Below, in pieces: positions 8,506-17,633 of a stretch of DNA of 64,000 nt. Under the pieces are notes generated by a model that was not told where the DNA came from, made no database searches, and saw only the letters and a list, made by a program, of their open reading frames with translations. How positions within the stretch are numbered: position 1 is the first letter of the stretch; every line of letters begins with the position of its first letter. Where the stretch lies: assembly GCF_017086405.1 (NCBI RefSeq), contig NZ_CP070973.1:2170001-2234000 (forward strand), given 5' to 3'. Origin of the DNA: Mycobacterium gordonae (GTDB taxonomy: Bacteria; Actinomycetota; Actinomycetes; Mycobacteriales; Mycobacteriaceae). Both the position numbers and the translations under genes were made by a program.

Positions 8506-10025
8506 GGCAGCGGGGCTTTCAGGTCGATGCGCTGTGTCGTGGACCGCTCGGGCACACCGGTGACGCGGTCGGCGGCCAGCCGCCCGGAGATCAAGGTGGT
8601 CGGCACTCCCACCCCTGGTGTCGTCGACGATCCGGCGAGCACCGCATTGTCGATGCCACGGATCAGGTTCGCCGGCCGGAACGGTCCGGTCTGGCCGAAG
8701 GTGTGTGCGAGGGCGAACGGCGAGCCCGCCGCCATACCCGCGCGGGCCCAGTCAGCGGGGGTGTCCACGTGCAGCACCTCCGCGCCGTCGCGCAGGCCGG
8801 GTAACAGGCGTTGTTCCACCGCCTCGAGCATGGTCTGGGTGTACGGCTCCGCGGTGTTCGACCAGTCGATGCGACCGCGGTCCAGGTTGGGCGCGGGCGC
8901 CAGGACGTAGAGCAGGTCATGTCCCGCCGGAGCCAGACCGGCGTCGCTGGCGGTGGGCCGGGTCACCAACAGCGACGGATCCCGCATCAGTTCGCCGTCG
9001 CGGATGATGTCGGTGAACGTCTGGTCCCACGCGTCCCCGAAAAGAATGGTGTGGTGGGCCGGGGGTGGCTCGATGGCAGGGCAACCGACGTGCATCACCA
9101 CGGCCGACGGGGCGGCGCGCAACTTCAACGGGCGCCGGGGGCGGCGGCCCAGCAATTCGTAGGTCAGCGGTAGCTCGGTGGTCAGAACCACTGCGTCGCA
9201 CGCGATGCGGTCGCCCCCGGCGGTGACCACCGCATTGACCCGGTCACCGGAGCGCTCCAGCGAGGTGACCGTCGATCCGTACCGGAATTGCACCCCGGCG
9301 TCCGCAGCGGCGGCGGCGAGAGCGTCAGGCAGAGCCCGCACACCGCCGCGGGGGAAGAAGACGCCGGCCACCGTGTCCATATAGGCGATCACGGCGTAGA
9401 CGGCGAGCGCGTCCTGCGGCGCCACTCCGGCGTAGAGGGCCTGGAAGGTGAATACCCGCCGCAGCCTGGGATCGGCGATGTACCGCTTGACCATCGTCTC
9501 CCAGCGGCGGAACCCGCCGAGGCCGGCCAGCCGAGCCAGCTGTGGGGTGAGCATGGACAGCGGCGAATCGAAGTTGGCGGCGATGAAGCCGTCGAACTCT
9601 GTGCGGTAGAGGCGGTCCAGCCAGTCCCGCAGCGCCCGGTAACCGGCGGCTTCCTGGGGTCCGGCGAACTCCCGCACCGACGCAGCCATCCGCTCGGCGT
9701 CGGTGTGGACGTCGATGGCGGCGCCGTCGGCGAACATCGCGCGGTAGGCGGGGTCCAGCGGCAAGAGGTCGAGCCGCTGCGACAGGGAGTCGCCGACGGC
9801 GGCAAAGGCCTCGTCGATGAGGTCGGGCATGGTGAGCACCGTCGGCCCGGTGTCGATCAGGTAGCCGCCGATGTCGCGGCGTCCGGCCCGGCCGCCTGGC
9901 CACCGCTCACGCTCGACCACCGTGACTTCTCGCCCCCGACCGGCCAAGTGCAGTGCCGCCGCAAGTCCGGCGAAACCGGCACCTACGACGACGACCCGGT
10001 CGGTCCGGCCTCGAACCGTACGCAT
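8502..10025 (-). CDS. crtI: Phytoene desaturase
   Basis: A 507-residue CrtI-type FAD enzyme that desaturates phytoene to lycopene. The N-terminal VVVVGAGFAGLAAALHLAGRG binds FAD, GGRAGR follows, and the C-terminal signature AGSSTTPGVGVPTTLISGR is canonical. The ATG at 10025 has a strong ribosome site (GGAGGGGAAC just upstream). A longer frame to 10115 would overlap crtE and has no domain content. It begins 19 bases after the crtE stop; every gene downstream of it to the Rieske gene is coupled by a 4-base overlap. Confidence 0.95.
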   Translation of the reverse strand: MRTVRGRTDRVVVVGAGFAGLAAALHLAGRGREVTVVERERWPGGRAGRRDIGGYLIDTGPTVLTMPDLIDEAFAAVGDSLSQRLDLLPLDPAYRAMFADGAAIDVHTDAERMAASVREFAGPQEAAGYRALRDWLDRLYRTEFDGFIAANFDSPLSMLTPQLARLAGLGGFRRWETMVKRYIADPRLRRVFTFQALYAGVAPQDALAVYAVIAYMDTVAGVFFPRGGVRALPDALAAAAADAGVQFRYGSTVTSLERSGDRVNAVVTAGGDRIACDAVVLTTELPLTYELLGRRPRRPLKLRAAPSAVVMHVGCPAIEPPPAHHTILFGDAWDQTFTDIIRDGELMRDPSLLVTRPTASDAGLAPAGHDLLYVLAPAPNLDRGRIDWSNTAEPYTQTMLEAVEQRLLPGLRDGAEVLHVDTPADWARAGMAAGSPFALAHTFGQTGPFRPANLIRGIDNAVLAGSSTTPGVGVPTTLISGRLAADRVTGVPERSTTQRIDLKAPLP

Positions 10026-10044
10026 CAGTTCCCCTCCCGTACTC

Positions 10045-11235
10045 TCACGCGGCACGCCTGGTGCACACCCCGGCCATGCCGGCCAGCGCGCCCTTGATCG
10101 GTCCGTCGATTCCACTGCTATCTAACGCTTGCTGGGCGATCTGCACCCGATCGGTGATGAGTCCCTCGATCCGCTGGACTGCTCCGGTGGCAAGAATCAA
10201 GCCGCGCCAATGCTCGAGATCGGCATCAGTGAGATGCGCGCGCTCGATCAGCTCGGCGAACTGCCGTCGGGTCGAGGTGTCGGCGAGCTCGAACGCAGCG
10301 ACCATGAGGCTGGTGGCCTTGCGCTCGAGCAGGTCACCGCCGTTGGGTTTGCCGGTGGTGCTCGGCGATCCGAAAATCCCCAGGATGTCGTCGCGCAGTT
10401 GGAAGGCTTCGCCGACCGCGCTGCCGTATTCGCCCAGCCGAGCCAGCGTGTGTTCACTGCAACCGGCCATGGCGGCGCCGATCTCCAGTGGCCGGCGCAC
10501 CGTGTAATTGCCGGACTTGAGCCGGGCGACGTTGAGCACCGCTTCCAGTGTGGGCGGTTTGCGAATATCCAGGGTCAGATCGGCGAATTGGCCGACGGCC
10601 AGCTCGGTGCGCATGGCGTCGTAGCGCGGCCAGGCCCGCTGCAGCTGACCGCGGCTCAGGCCGCAGTCACGCAACATCTGCTCGGCCCAGATCAGGCACA
10701 GGTCACCGAGCAGCACGGCAGCCGATTCTCCGAACCGGCGCGACGAGCCGGACAACCCACGCTGGTGGTGCCACTGTTCGAACTGGATGTGCGCGGCCGG
10801 CAAACCTCGCCGCGACGGCGAATCGTCCATCACGTCGTCCTGCAGCAGTGCGAATGCGTGCAGTAATTCTAAGCTGGCTGTCGCCGACAGGGCAGCGTCG
10901 TTGGGTGGCGCACCGGACAGCCAGCCCAGGTACATGAAGGCTGACCGAAGGCACTTGCCGCCTTTGACGAACTCCATCAGCACCTGGCCGGCAGCGTCGA
11001 CCCCGCAGTCGCCCAATGTGTCGGCACAACGGGCTGCGACGAACTCCTCGACCTCGGCCAGCACGGCGTGTCGCAGATTCGCCCGCCAATCGTCGAACTG
11101 GTCGACCGACGACAGGGCGGCTGCTCCTTTACGTGTGACTTCGGCAAGAGCCACGCGCGGGAATTCACGGACGTCTCCCACGGCGACTCCCTCGAAAGTC
11201 TCATCACCCGCTGATACCGGACGGCTCAGATTCAC
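10045..11235 (-). CDS. crtE: Geranylgeranyl diphosphate synthase
   Basis: A trans-prenyltransferase of about 396 residues, first gene of the operon. The first Asp-rich motif is LLQDDVMDDSPSRRG, the second FQLRDDILGIFGSP, and GGKCLRSAF is the substrate-binding segment. The GTG at 11235 is preferred because GAGGGGG lies nine bases upstream; the frame also opens at a GTG at 11310, directly beside a palindromic AT-rich site. It supplies GGPP to CrtB and uses the DMAPP made through Fni. Confidence 0.92.
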   Translation of the reverse strand: MNLSRPVSAGDETFEGVAVGDVREFPRVALAEVTRKGAAALSSVDQFDDWRANLRHAVLAEVEEFVAARCADTLGDCGVDAAGQVLMEFVKGGKCLRSAFMYLGWLSGAPPNDAALSATASLELLHAFALLQDDVMDDSPSRRGLPAAHIQFEQWHHQRGLSGSSRRFGESAAVLLGDLCLIWAEQMLRDCGLSRGQLQRAWPRYDAMRTELAVGQFADLTLDIRKPPTLEAVLNVARLKSGNYTVRRPLEIGAAMAGCSEHTLARLGEYGSAVGEAFQLRDDILGIFGSPSTTGKPNGGDLLERKATSLMVAAFELADTSTRRQFAELIERAHLTDADLEHWRGLILATGAVQRIEGLITDRVQIAQQALDSSGIDGPIKGALAGMAGVCTRRAA

Positions 11236-11311
11236 GCGTTGGTACCCCCTCGACGAGAAGCCAAACCACGTTCGGGTGGCGGTGGCCCGGGACGGAAAAA
11301 TTATCTTCACT

Positions 11312-11329
11312 TATTTAAACGTTAAAATA
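11312..11329. promoter_or_regulatory. AT-rich palindrome at the crtE promoter, candidate operator
   Basis: TATTTAAACGTTAAAATA reads as an inverted repeat with eight of nine base pairs matched around an AACGTT centre. It stands out because the surrounding DNA is GC-rich. It lies about 77 bases upstream of the preferred crtE start. Position and shape fit a MarR-dimer site, and the nearest regulator is the MarR gene at 2154-2735. It could also contribute a -10 element. No binding is shown by sequence alone. Confidence 0.5.
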
Positions 11330-11376
11330 CTGAATGATCCTGTAGTTCGCCACTCGTGCCGGTCGGCCGCTGACTA

Positions 11377-12327
11377 TTGAGCACACGTAGTAGAGCTGGA
11401 TTCGGTTCAAGCGGGTTTCTCCTCACTCGGAACGGGAATCCGCCGCCGGTGAAAGTTTCCGATCTCGTCGTGCACCTGGCCTGGGGGTTCCAGCCCACCC
11501 GCAACGCGCGCTATCTGTATGAGGTCGGTGTGCGCGGAACCTCCGCGGTGCTGGGCGCGTCGCACAGCGCGGGTGTGTCCCACCTGGTCCACATGTCCTC
11601 ACTCGGGACCTATGCGCCGGGCCGGTTCGGGCAGCAGGTGGACGAGTCGTGGTCGACGGCGGGCCTGAGCACCTCGAGCTACAGCAGGGCCAAGGCCGCC
11701 GCGGAGAAACTGCTGGACGATTACGAAGCCAGGCACGCCGACGGTGTCGGCATCACGCGAATGCGCCCGGGTTTGATAGTGCAGCGCAACGCCGCCGCGG
11801 GTCTGCAGCGCTACACACTGCCCGCCTACATCGACCCCGCGTGGCTGCGCTGGTTGCCGGTGCTGCCGCTGGACCGGTCGCTGGTCATGTCGATGATCCA
11901 CACGGACGACGTGGCGGACGCGTGCGTGCGGGCGATCGAGCGGGGGGCGTTGGGGGCCTTCAACCTCGCCGCCGAGCCGCCGTTGACCCGTGATGACATC
12001 GCTCGTACGTTGGGCGCCAAACCCTTTCACGTGCCCGCCCGCCTGCTCGGACCGCTGGTGCAGGCGTCGTGGCTGGCCCGCCTACAGCCGATCGACCGCG
12101 GCTGGTTCGACATGGCGTTCTCCGCGCCGCTGCTGAACACCGGCCGGGCACGTCAGGAACTGGGTTGGTCACCGCGGTGGTCGTCGACGGACGCCTTTGC
12201 CGACCTGGTAGACGGATTGCTGCACGGCAAGGGGATGCCGAGCCCGGTTCTGTGGCCACGGTCGCTGCGCACCGCGCTGATGCGCGACGTGTCGCACGGG
12301 CCCGTCACGACCCGGAAGGTGCCCTAG
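11377..12327 (+). pseudogene. NAD(P)-dependent epimerase/dehydratase, N-terminus missing
   Basis: Extended-SDR family protein lacking its NAD-binding start. The recognisable part begins VSDLVVHLAWGFQPTRNARYL (about residue 27 of the frame) and continues with MSSLGTYAPG, the active-site region SSYSRAKAAAEKLL (YxxxK-like), and MIHTDDVADACV. The usual GxxGxxG beta-alpha-beta unit, some 50-60 residues, is absent in all three frames upstream, where the crtE control region lies instead. This looks like a truncation at the edge of the carotenoid cluster rather than a frameshift. It may still be expressed but should not bind NAD(P) normally. The start at 11377 (TTG) is only the frame opening. Confidence 0.65.
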
Positions 12328-12331
12328 TCGG

Positions 12332-13681
12332 TCAGGCGCTGTGTCCGAGCAGGTGCCGCAGTGCGGAATCGAGGTCGGGGTGGCGGAACGGGTGGCCGGC
12401 GCCGTCCAGCCGGGCCGGGCTGACTCGCTGGTTCGCCAGCGCCAGTTCGCGCGCCCCCTGCGCACCCAGCAGCACCCGTGGGCCCAGCGCCGGGACCGGC
12501 AGCACCGCAGGCCGGTGCAGCACATGCGCAAGGATCCGGGTGTACTCGGAATTCCGAACGGGTTGTGGCGCAACGGCATTGACGGGTCCGGACAGTTCGG
12601 TGTCCCACCACGCGCGGTGATAGACGTCGATCAGATCGTCGATCCCGATCCAGGAGAACCACTGGTGGCCGTCACCGAGTCGGCCGCCCAGCCCGGCGCT
12701 AAACAGCGGTCGCATCAGCTGCAGCGTGCCGCCGGCGGGGGACTGGACGATCCCGGTGCGCACCTTGACCACCCGGGCTCCGGCCTGCTCTGCCGGCGCG
12801 GAGGCGTCCTCCCACTCGGTCACGACGTCGGCGAGAAATCCGTCGCCGCGCTCGCTGTCTTCGGTGAGGGATTCGTCGTCGCGGTCATAGCCGTAGTACC
12901 CGATCGCCGAAGCGGAGATCAGCACCGGGGTTCCGGTGCGCGCCACCAGTTCGGCCAGCCGGCGGGTGGGCCCGATTCGGCTGTCGCGGATAGCTTTTCG
13001 GTGTTTGTCGGTGAACCGTCCGGCGATCGATGCCCCCGCGAGGTGGATGACCGCGTCGACGCCGGCCAGTAGGTCCGGGGCGGGTTCATCGGTGTTCCAG
13101 CTGCGCTCATCGGGGCCGTGCGGGGTGCCGCGGACCAGCCGGATGACGCGGTGGCCGCCGGTGCTCAAGAACGCGCTCAGCGCGGTGCCGACCAACCCCG
13201 AGGAGCCCGTGACAGCGACGGTTGAGGGCGCCAGGCCATGCTGAGTCGCTCGCTTGTGCGCGGCCAGATCGTCGGCCAGCTGACGGTGTCGGTAGACGAA
13301 CATCTTTCGCAGCGCGCGCTCGGGTACCGGTGTGTCAACGCGGTCGATGACGCGGGTCTGCCCGGCGCCGACTTCTTCGAAATCGTGGGTGTGCCTCCAG
13401 TGCCCGATGATGCGTGGTGGCAGCGAGGCCAGCCCGTCGCTGCTGAGCACATCGACGAAACGCTGTGGCGGTTCGTAAGAATCCGCCTGATGCTGGGCCA
13501 CCCAGCGCAGGCCGCCCGGCAGCCCGAGGACCGCGCGGCCGTCCTTGAGCGAGTCGGCTTCGCTGATAAGCCGCATCGGCGACCAGGGCGGCGAAAGCCT
13601 GGCGAATGCGCCGGGGCGGGTGTGCCAGGCGAACACCTCGTCGCGAGGTGCGTCGATGACGCTCGAGTAGATCAGGCCCAT
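12332..13681 (-). CDS. TIGR01777-type SDR with N-terminal SRPBCC domain
   Basis: A 449-residue two-domain protein. Residues 1-150 are an SRPBCC/START-like domain (MGLIYSSVIDAPRDEVFAWHT opening, GHWRHTHDFEEVGAGQTRV). Residues from about 155 form an epimerase domain with VAVTGSSGLVGTALSAFL, VIHLAGASIAG, SASAIGYYG and a DUF1731-like C-terminus (LGAQGARELALANQRVSPARL). This layout matches Rv2216-like mycobacterial proteins of unknown substrate. The ATG at 13681 places the SRPBCC start correctly. It is divergent from the SDR at 13737 with 55 bases between, so a shared promoter region is likely. Confidence 0.85.
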   Translation of the reverse strand: MGLIYSSVIDAPRDEVFAWHTRPGAFARLSPPWSPMRLISEADSLKDGRAVLGLPGGLRWVAQHQADSYEPPQRFVDVLSSDGLASLPPRIIGHWRHTHDFEEVGAGQTRVIDRVDTPVPERALRKMFVYRHRQLADDLAAHKRATQHGLAPSTVAVTGSSGLVGTALSAFLSTGGHRVIRLVRGTPHGPDERSWNTDEPAPDLLAGVDAVIHLAGASIAGRFTDKHRKAIRDSRIGPTRRLAELVARTGTPVLISASAIGYYGYDRDDESLTEDSERGDGFLADVVTEWEDASAPAEQAGARVVKVRTGIVQSPAGGTLQLMRPLFSAGLGGRLGDGHQWFSWIGIDDLIDVYHRAWWDTELSGPVNAVAPQPVRNSEYTRILAHVLHRPAVLPVPALGPRVLLGAQGARELALANQRVSPARLDGAGHPFRHPDLDSALRHLLGHSA

Positions 13682-13736
13682 GGGTCTGACGTTACCGACG
13701 AATGCTGCGGCACGCCGGTGCGGCATTCTTATCTGC

Positions 13737-14699
13737 ATGGGTGTTCGCGACGGAATCGTTTCGCTGTTCGACGCCGTGTTGGACCGGGCGGTGGTGCCCG
13801 GTTACACCAGGATCGGGTATCGACTCCGAACCCTCGAATGGCCGGATGATCCGCCGCCGGACGCGCTACGTGGTCGCACCGCGCTGGTCACGGGCGCCAA
13901 CCGCGGCATCGGCAAGGCCATCGCCGTCGCGTTGGCAGGACTCGGCGCCACGGTACTGCTGACGGTGCGCGACGGGACCAAGGGGGAGCAGGCGCGCGCG
14001 GAGATCATCGCCTCGTACCCCTACGCCGACATCCGCGTCGAGGTGTGTGACATGTCCGACCTGGCCGCCGTGCGCGCGTTCGCCGCCGATCTGGCCGCGC
14101 GGATGGCCGGACTGGACATCCTGATCCACAACGCCGGACTGCTGCCCGCCCAGCGAACGGAGACCAGCGACGGTCACGAAGTCACGTTGGCGACCCACGT
14201 GCTGGGGCCGTTGCTGCTGACCGAAGGCCTGCTTCCGTTGCTGCGCGCGTCCAGTGACCCGCGGGTGATCCTGATGTCCTCGGGCGGGATGTACACCCAG
14301 CAATTGCCGGTCGACGACCCCGAATACCGGGAAGGCCGTTACCGCGGCGCCATCGCCTATGCCCGCAGCAAGCGGGTTCAGGTGGCGTTCACGTCGCTCC
14401 TGGCCCGCCGCTGGGCGGGCATCCGGGTCTACTCGATGCATCCGGGGTGGGCAGACACACCGGGAGTTGCTTCCTCGTTGCCGGGCTTTCGTCGCTTGAC
14501 CGGCCCGTTGCTGCGCACCGCCGAGGAGGGCGCCGACACCGCGGTCTGGCTCGCCGCGACCAAACCGGCGCCGCCGACCGGACTGTTCTGGCATGACCGG
14601 AGGCCGCGCCCGCAGCACTACCTACCCACGACCTGGTACAGCGACGCTGCATTGCAGCGCATGTGGCGGTACTGCGCCGAGGCGGTCGGTCTGGACTAA
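13737..14699 (+). CDS. Short-chain dehydrogenase/reductase (DHRS12-like)
   Basis: A 320-residue classical SDR with an extended N-terminus. TALVTGANRGIGKAIAVALAG is the TGxxxGIG cofactor loop (about residue 50), LIHNAGLL replaces NNAG, and the active site is SSGG with YARSKRVQ (YxxxK). The C-terminal third (GLFWHDRRPRPQHYLPTT) matches DHRS12-type proteins. It is divergent from the TIGR01777 gene and ends in a 4-base overlap with the convergent glycosyltransferase. Such SDRs often occur in light-response clusters with photolyases; that link is inference. Confidence 0.85.
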   Translation: MGVRDGIVSLFDAVLDRAVVPGYTRIGYRLRTLEWPDDPPPDALRGRTALVTGANRGIGKAIAVALAGLGATVLLTVRDGTKGEQARAEIIASYPYADIRVEVCDMSDLAAVRAFAADLAARMAGLDILIHNAGLLPAQRTETSDGHEVTLATHVLGPLLLTEGLLPLLRASSDPRVILMSSGGMYTQQLPVDDPEYREGRYRGAIAYARSKRVQVAFTSLLARRWAGIRVYSMHPGWADTPGVASSLPGFRRLTGPLLRTAEEGADTAVWLAATKPAPPTGLFWHDRRPRPQHYLPTTWYSDAALQRMWRYCAEAVGLD

Positions 14700-15940
14700 C
14701 GATCCGGCAGCGCGTGCTCGACGACCGGCCGCCTGGGCTGCGGTTGCCGCACGCCGCGCTTGGCGGCCAGATACACCTGCGCCGTCTGGCTGGCCACGGT
14801 CTGCCAGTCGAAGTCCGAGGTCAGCCGCTCACGGGCGGCGTGTGCCCGGCGCTGGGCCGCTGCCGGGTCATCGAGCACGGCGCTGACCGCTTGGGCCAGG
14901 CCCGCCACGTCGCGTGGCTTAAACGACATCCCGGTCACGCCGTTGATCACCGCCTCGCCCAGACCGCCCGTGTCAGACGTCACCAGCGGGATTCCGGCCG
15001 CGGCGGCCTCCAGCGCGGCCAGGCCGAACGGTTCGTAGTGGCTGGGCAGCACCGCGGCGTCGGCCCGGTGCAGCGCGGCCAGCAGCTCCTCATGATGGAG
15101 GTGTCCGGTGAAGTGAGTGGCCTTGCGCACCTTGTGTTTACGAGCCTGCTCGATAAGCCAGTCCTGCTGGGTGCCGTCGCCGGCGATGGTCAGGGTGGTC
15201 CCTGGATGGTTGCGTCTGATCTTCGGTAATGCGGCGATGGCGTCATGCACGCCCTTCTCGTATTCCAACCGTCCGACGTAGAGCAGTTCGGCCGGACCGG
15301 TGCGCGGCGCACGGGTGGCGAACGGCCAGCGCGCCGCATCGATTCCGTTGCGAATCACCGTGGTCTCGGACAGGCCGGGCCCGAACAGTTCGGTGACTTC
15401 TTCGCGCATCGACGCCGAACACGTGATGAGCGAATCGGATTCGTGCACCAGCCACGACTCGACGGCGTGCACCTGTCGGCTGATGGCCCCGCTGACCCAG
15501 CCGGAATGTCGACCCGCCTCCGTCGCGTGGATCGTGGAAACGATTGGTACGTCGTAGAATTCAGCGAGCGCAACGGCCGGGTGGGCTACCAGCCAATCGT
15601 GGGCGTGCACCACGTCGGGGCGCCAGCTCCGCTTGTTGCCGGGGCTCTTGATGGCCAGTCCGGCACGGATCATGGCGTGACCCATGGCCAGAGTCCACGC
15701 CATCATGTCGGTGCTGAACGTGAACTCGTGCGGGTCCTGCGCCGCCGCGACAACCCGCACACCTTCCTGGACTTCGTCCGAGGTGGGGTGCGTGCTGGGG
15801 TCGGTGCCGGTTGGCCGACGTGACAGCACGACGACTTCGTGGCCGGCCTCGGCGAGCGCGGTCGACAGGTGGTGGACATGTCGGCCCAGCCCGCCGATGA
15901 CGACCGGGGGGTACTCCCACGAGATCATCAGAATCTTCAC
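14696..15940 (-). CDS. Alpha-1,4-glucosyltransferase of methylglucose lipopolysaccharide synthesis (Rv3032-like)
   Basis: A 414-residue GT4 glycosyltransferase nearly colinear with Rv3032, which elongates the alpha-1,4-glucan of MGLP and contributes to glycogen. VKILMISWEYPPVVIGGLGRH is the nucleotide-sugar synthase opening. ELLYVGRLEYEKGVHDAI and HYEPFGLAALEAAAAGIPLV are the donor-site E-x7-E region. The GTG at 15940 matches the Rv3032 N-terminus; a longer frame to 16210 lies in the upstream gene. It is the third gene of a leftward set with Rv3030- and Rv3031-like genes, 112 bases after the GH57 stop. Confidence 0.93.
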   Translation of the reverse strand: MKILMISWEYPPVVIGGLGRHVHHLSTALAEAGHEVVVLSRRPTGTDPSTHPTSDEVQEGVRVVAAAQDPHEFTFSTDMMAWTLAMGHAMIRAGLAIKSPGNKRSWRPDVVHAHDWLVAHPAVALAEFYDVPIVSTIHATEAGRHSGWVSGAISRQVHAVESWLVHESDSLITCSASMREEVTELFGPGLSETTVIRNGIDAARWPFATRAPRTGPAELLYVGRLEYEKGVHDAIAALPKIRRNHPGTTLTIAGDGTQQDWLIEQARKHKVRKATHFTGHLHHEELLAALHRADAAVLPSHYEPFGLAALEAAAAGIPLVTSDTGGLGEAVINGVTGMSFKPRDVAGLAQAVSAVLDDPAAAQRRAHAARERLTSDFDWQTVASQTAQVYLAAKRGVRQPQPRRPVVEHALPDR

Positions 15941-16052
15941 GAGGGGACCTGGCTCTGGCGCTGGCGCTGGTGCGAAGGTGCGTGAAATGCCGGTCGCGGC
16001 GGCGTGTTGCTGGCAACACGCGCACGCTCGCAACACGGGGAGGAAGGGGTGC

Positions 16053-17633
16053 TCACCTGGGCAACCTCCGGGCGTCCAGCGCGCCGAACAGGCCGTCGGC
16101 CCGGTTCCACCCCTCGGCGAGCCGCTGCGCGGAGTCGCGGCGGCCCGACGCCAGCGCCCCCGCGATCTCGCGGGTGGCGTGGGCGTGCAGATGCGCGCGA
16201 TAGCGCGCATAGTCCGCGGCGGAGTCCTTGCTGACCATGAACGGCCAGTCGCTGGACACCGTCAGCAGCGTCTCGCGCAGGATCTGGTCGGCGACGTGAT
16301 CGCGCGGGATGGGCCCGTCCAGCGACGCCGTCTGGGCCAGTGCCTTGTCCACGGTGGACAGCGCCGTGTCGACCACCTCGGCATTGAGCTGGACCAGATC
16401 GGCCACCTGCTCGCCGTTCCACACCTGCCAGTCCTTACCGGAACCCCAAGAGCTGGGCGGCAATTCGACTGCGGAGCCGACGAACCCGGCCGCCATCGCA
16501 TCGCGCAGCGTGCCCACCTGGACGCCGGCCTCGGGCAGTGCGCGCAGCACCCGCGCAAGCCAGGTCGGACCCTCGTACCACCAGTGCCCGAACAACTCAG
16601 TGTCGAATGCGGCCACCACGTGGGCGGGGCGGCCGATCCGCTCGGATTCCGCCGCCAGGCGGTTGCGCACCACCTCGACGAAGTCCGCGACGTGGACATC
16701 GATCGCGCGATCGGCGCGCTCGGGGTCATAGGGCGCCTTGCCGTCGGACCCCACATTGCGGCCGGTGACTCGCGCCGGCTTCAGCCCGGTCAAATGGTCG
16801 TAGGTGTGGAAGTCGCGGTAGGCGGCGTGACCGGGGTAGCCGGACTTGGGCGACCACACCCGGTAGCTGACCTGCAGGTCACGCCCGAACGCGACCACTG
16901 GACTGCTGCCCACCGGACGGCCGAGCGCGGTGTCGCCGTGCAGCGATGGACCGTCGACCATGAAGTGACTGACTCCGGCCGCGGCGTAGTCCTGCTCCAT
17001 GCCCGGGGCATATGCGCATTCGGGCGCCCAGATCCCGGTTGGGCGCTGGGACATCCGCAACCGGGCGTCGGCCAGACCTTCGCGTAGTGCGAACTCCCGC
17101 AGCCGGGGTGCCAGCAGTGGCTGGAACGGATGGGCCAGTGGGCCGCCCAGCAGTTCGACGGTGCCGGCGTCGATCAGGCCGCGCAGCAGTGGGCTACCGC
17201 CGTGCCGCCACAGCGTGGAGAACTCCTCGAGCGCCTGATCGGCTTCGGCGCACTCGCGAATGCCGAAGGCGCGCAGAGCTTCCGGTGTGCACGACAGGTA
17301 GCCGTCGGACTTCGATCGCGGCAGTGACCGCACGCTGGCGGCCTCGGCGGCGCGCAATCGCCAGTTGGCCAGCCAGTGGTGCATGCCGGCGAGGCAGTAT
17401 GGGTCGTCTAGCTGGGCGTTGACGACCGGCGTCATGCCGAGGGTCAGCAAGCCGCCGCGGTCCTCGTCGGCCAGCGAGCGCAGCGCCCGGAACAACGGCA
17501 AATAGGCCGCCGCCCACGACTGGTAGAGCCATTCCTCGCCGACCGGCCAGCGACCGTGATGGGCCAGCCAGGGCAGGTGCGTGTGCAGCACCAGCGTGAA
17601 CATGCCGGGCACCCGGTCGGGCGAACTGGTCAA
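16053..17633 (-). CDS. GH57 alpha-glucan branching enzyme (Rv3031-like)
   Basis: A 526-residue GH57 enzyme. FTLVLHTHLPWLAHHGRWPVG opens the barrel; the nucleophile Glu lies in GIWAPECAYAPG and the acid Asp in AAFDTELFGHWWYEG. It continues into the GH57-associated helical C-terminal domain (DWQVWNGEQVADLVQLNAE, SSDWPFMVSKDSAADYAR). The predicted role is branching the MGLP or glycogen glucan made by the next gene. The TTG at 17633 overlaps the methyltransferase stop; an ATG ten residues in (MFTLVLHTH) is an alternative start. Confidence 0.92.
   Translation of the reverse strand: MTSSPDRVPGMFTLVLHTHLPWLAHHGRWPVGEEWLYQSWAAAYLPLFRALRSLADEDRGGLLTLGMTPVVNAQLDDPYCLAGMHHWLANWRLRAAEAASVRSLPRSKSDGYLSCTPEALRAFGIRECAEADQALEEFSTLWRHGGSPLLRGLIDAGTVELLGGPLAHPFQPLLAPRLREFALREGLADARLRMSQRPTGIWAPECAYAPGMEQDYAAAGVSHFMVDGPSLHGDTALGRPVGSSPVVAFGRDLQVSYRVWSPKSGYPGHAAYRDFHTYDHLTGLKPARVTGRNVGSDGKAPYDPERADRAIDVHVADFVEVVRNRLAAESERIGRPAHVVAAFDTELFGHWWYEGPTWLARVLRALPEAGVQVGTLRDAMAAGFVGSAVELPPSSWGSGKDWQVWNGEQVADLVQLNAEVVDTALSTVDKALAQTASLDGPIPRDHVADQILRETLLTVSSDWPFMVSKDSAADYARYRAHLHAHATREIAGALASGRRDSAQRLAEGWNRADGLFGALDARRLPR

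Noticed and set aside
16053-16210. N-terminal extension of the Rv3032-like glycosyltransferase into the GH57 gene
   Set aside because: Conserved protein start is at 15940; the extension is antisense-free but out-of-frame GH57 coding sequence.
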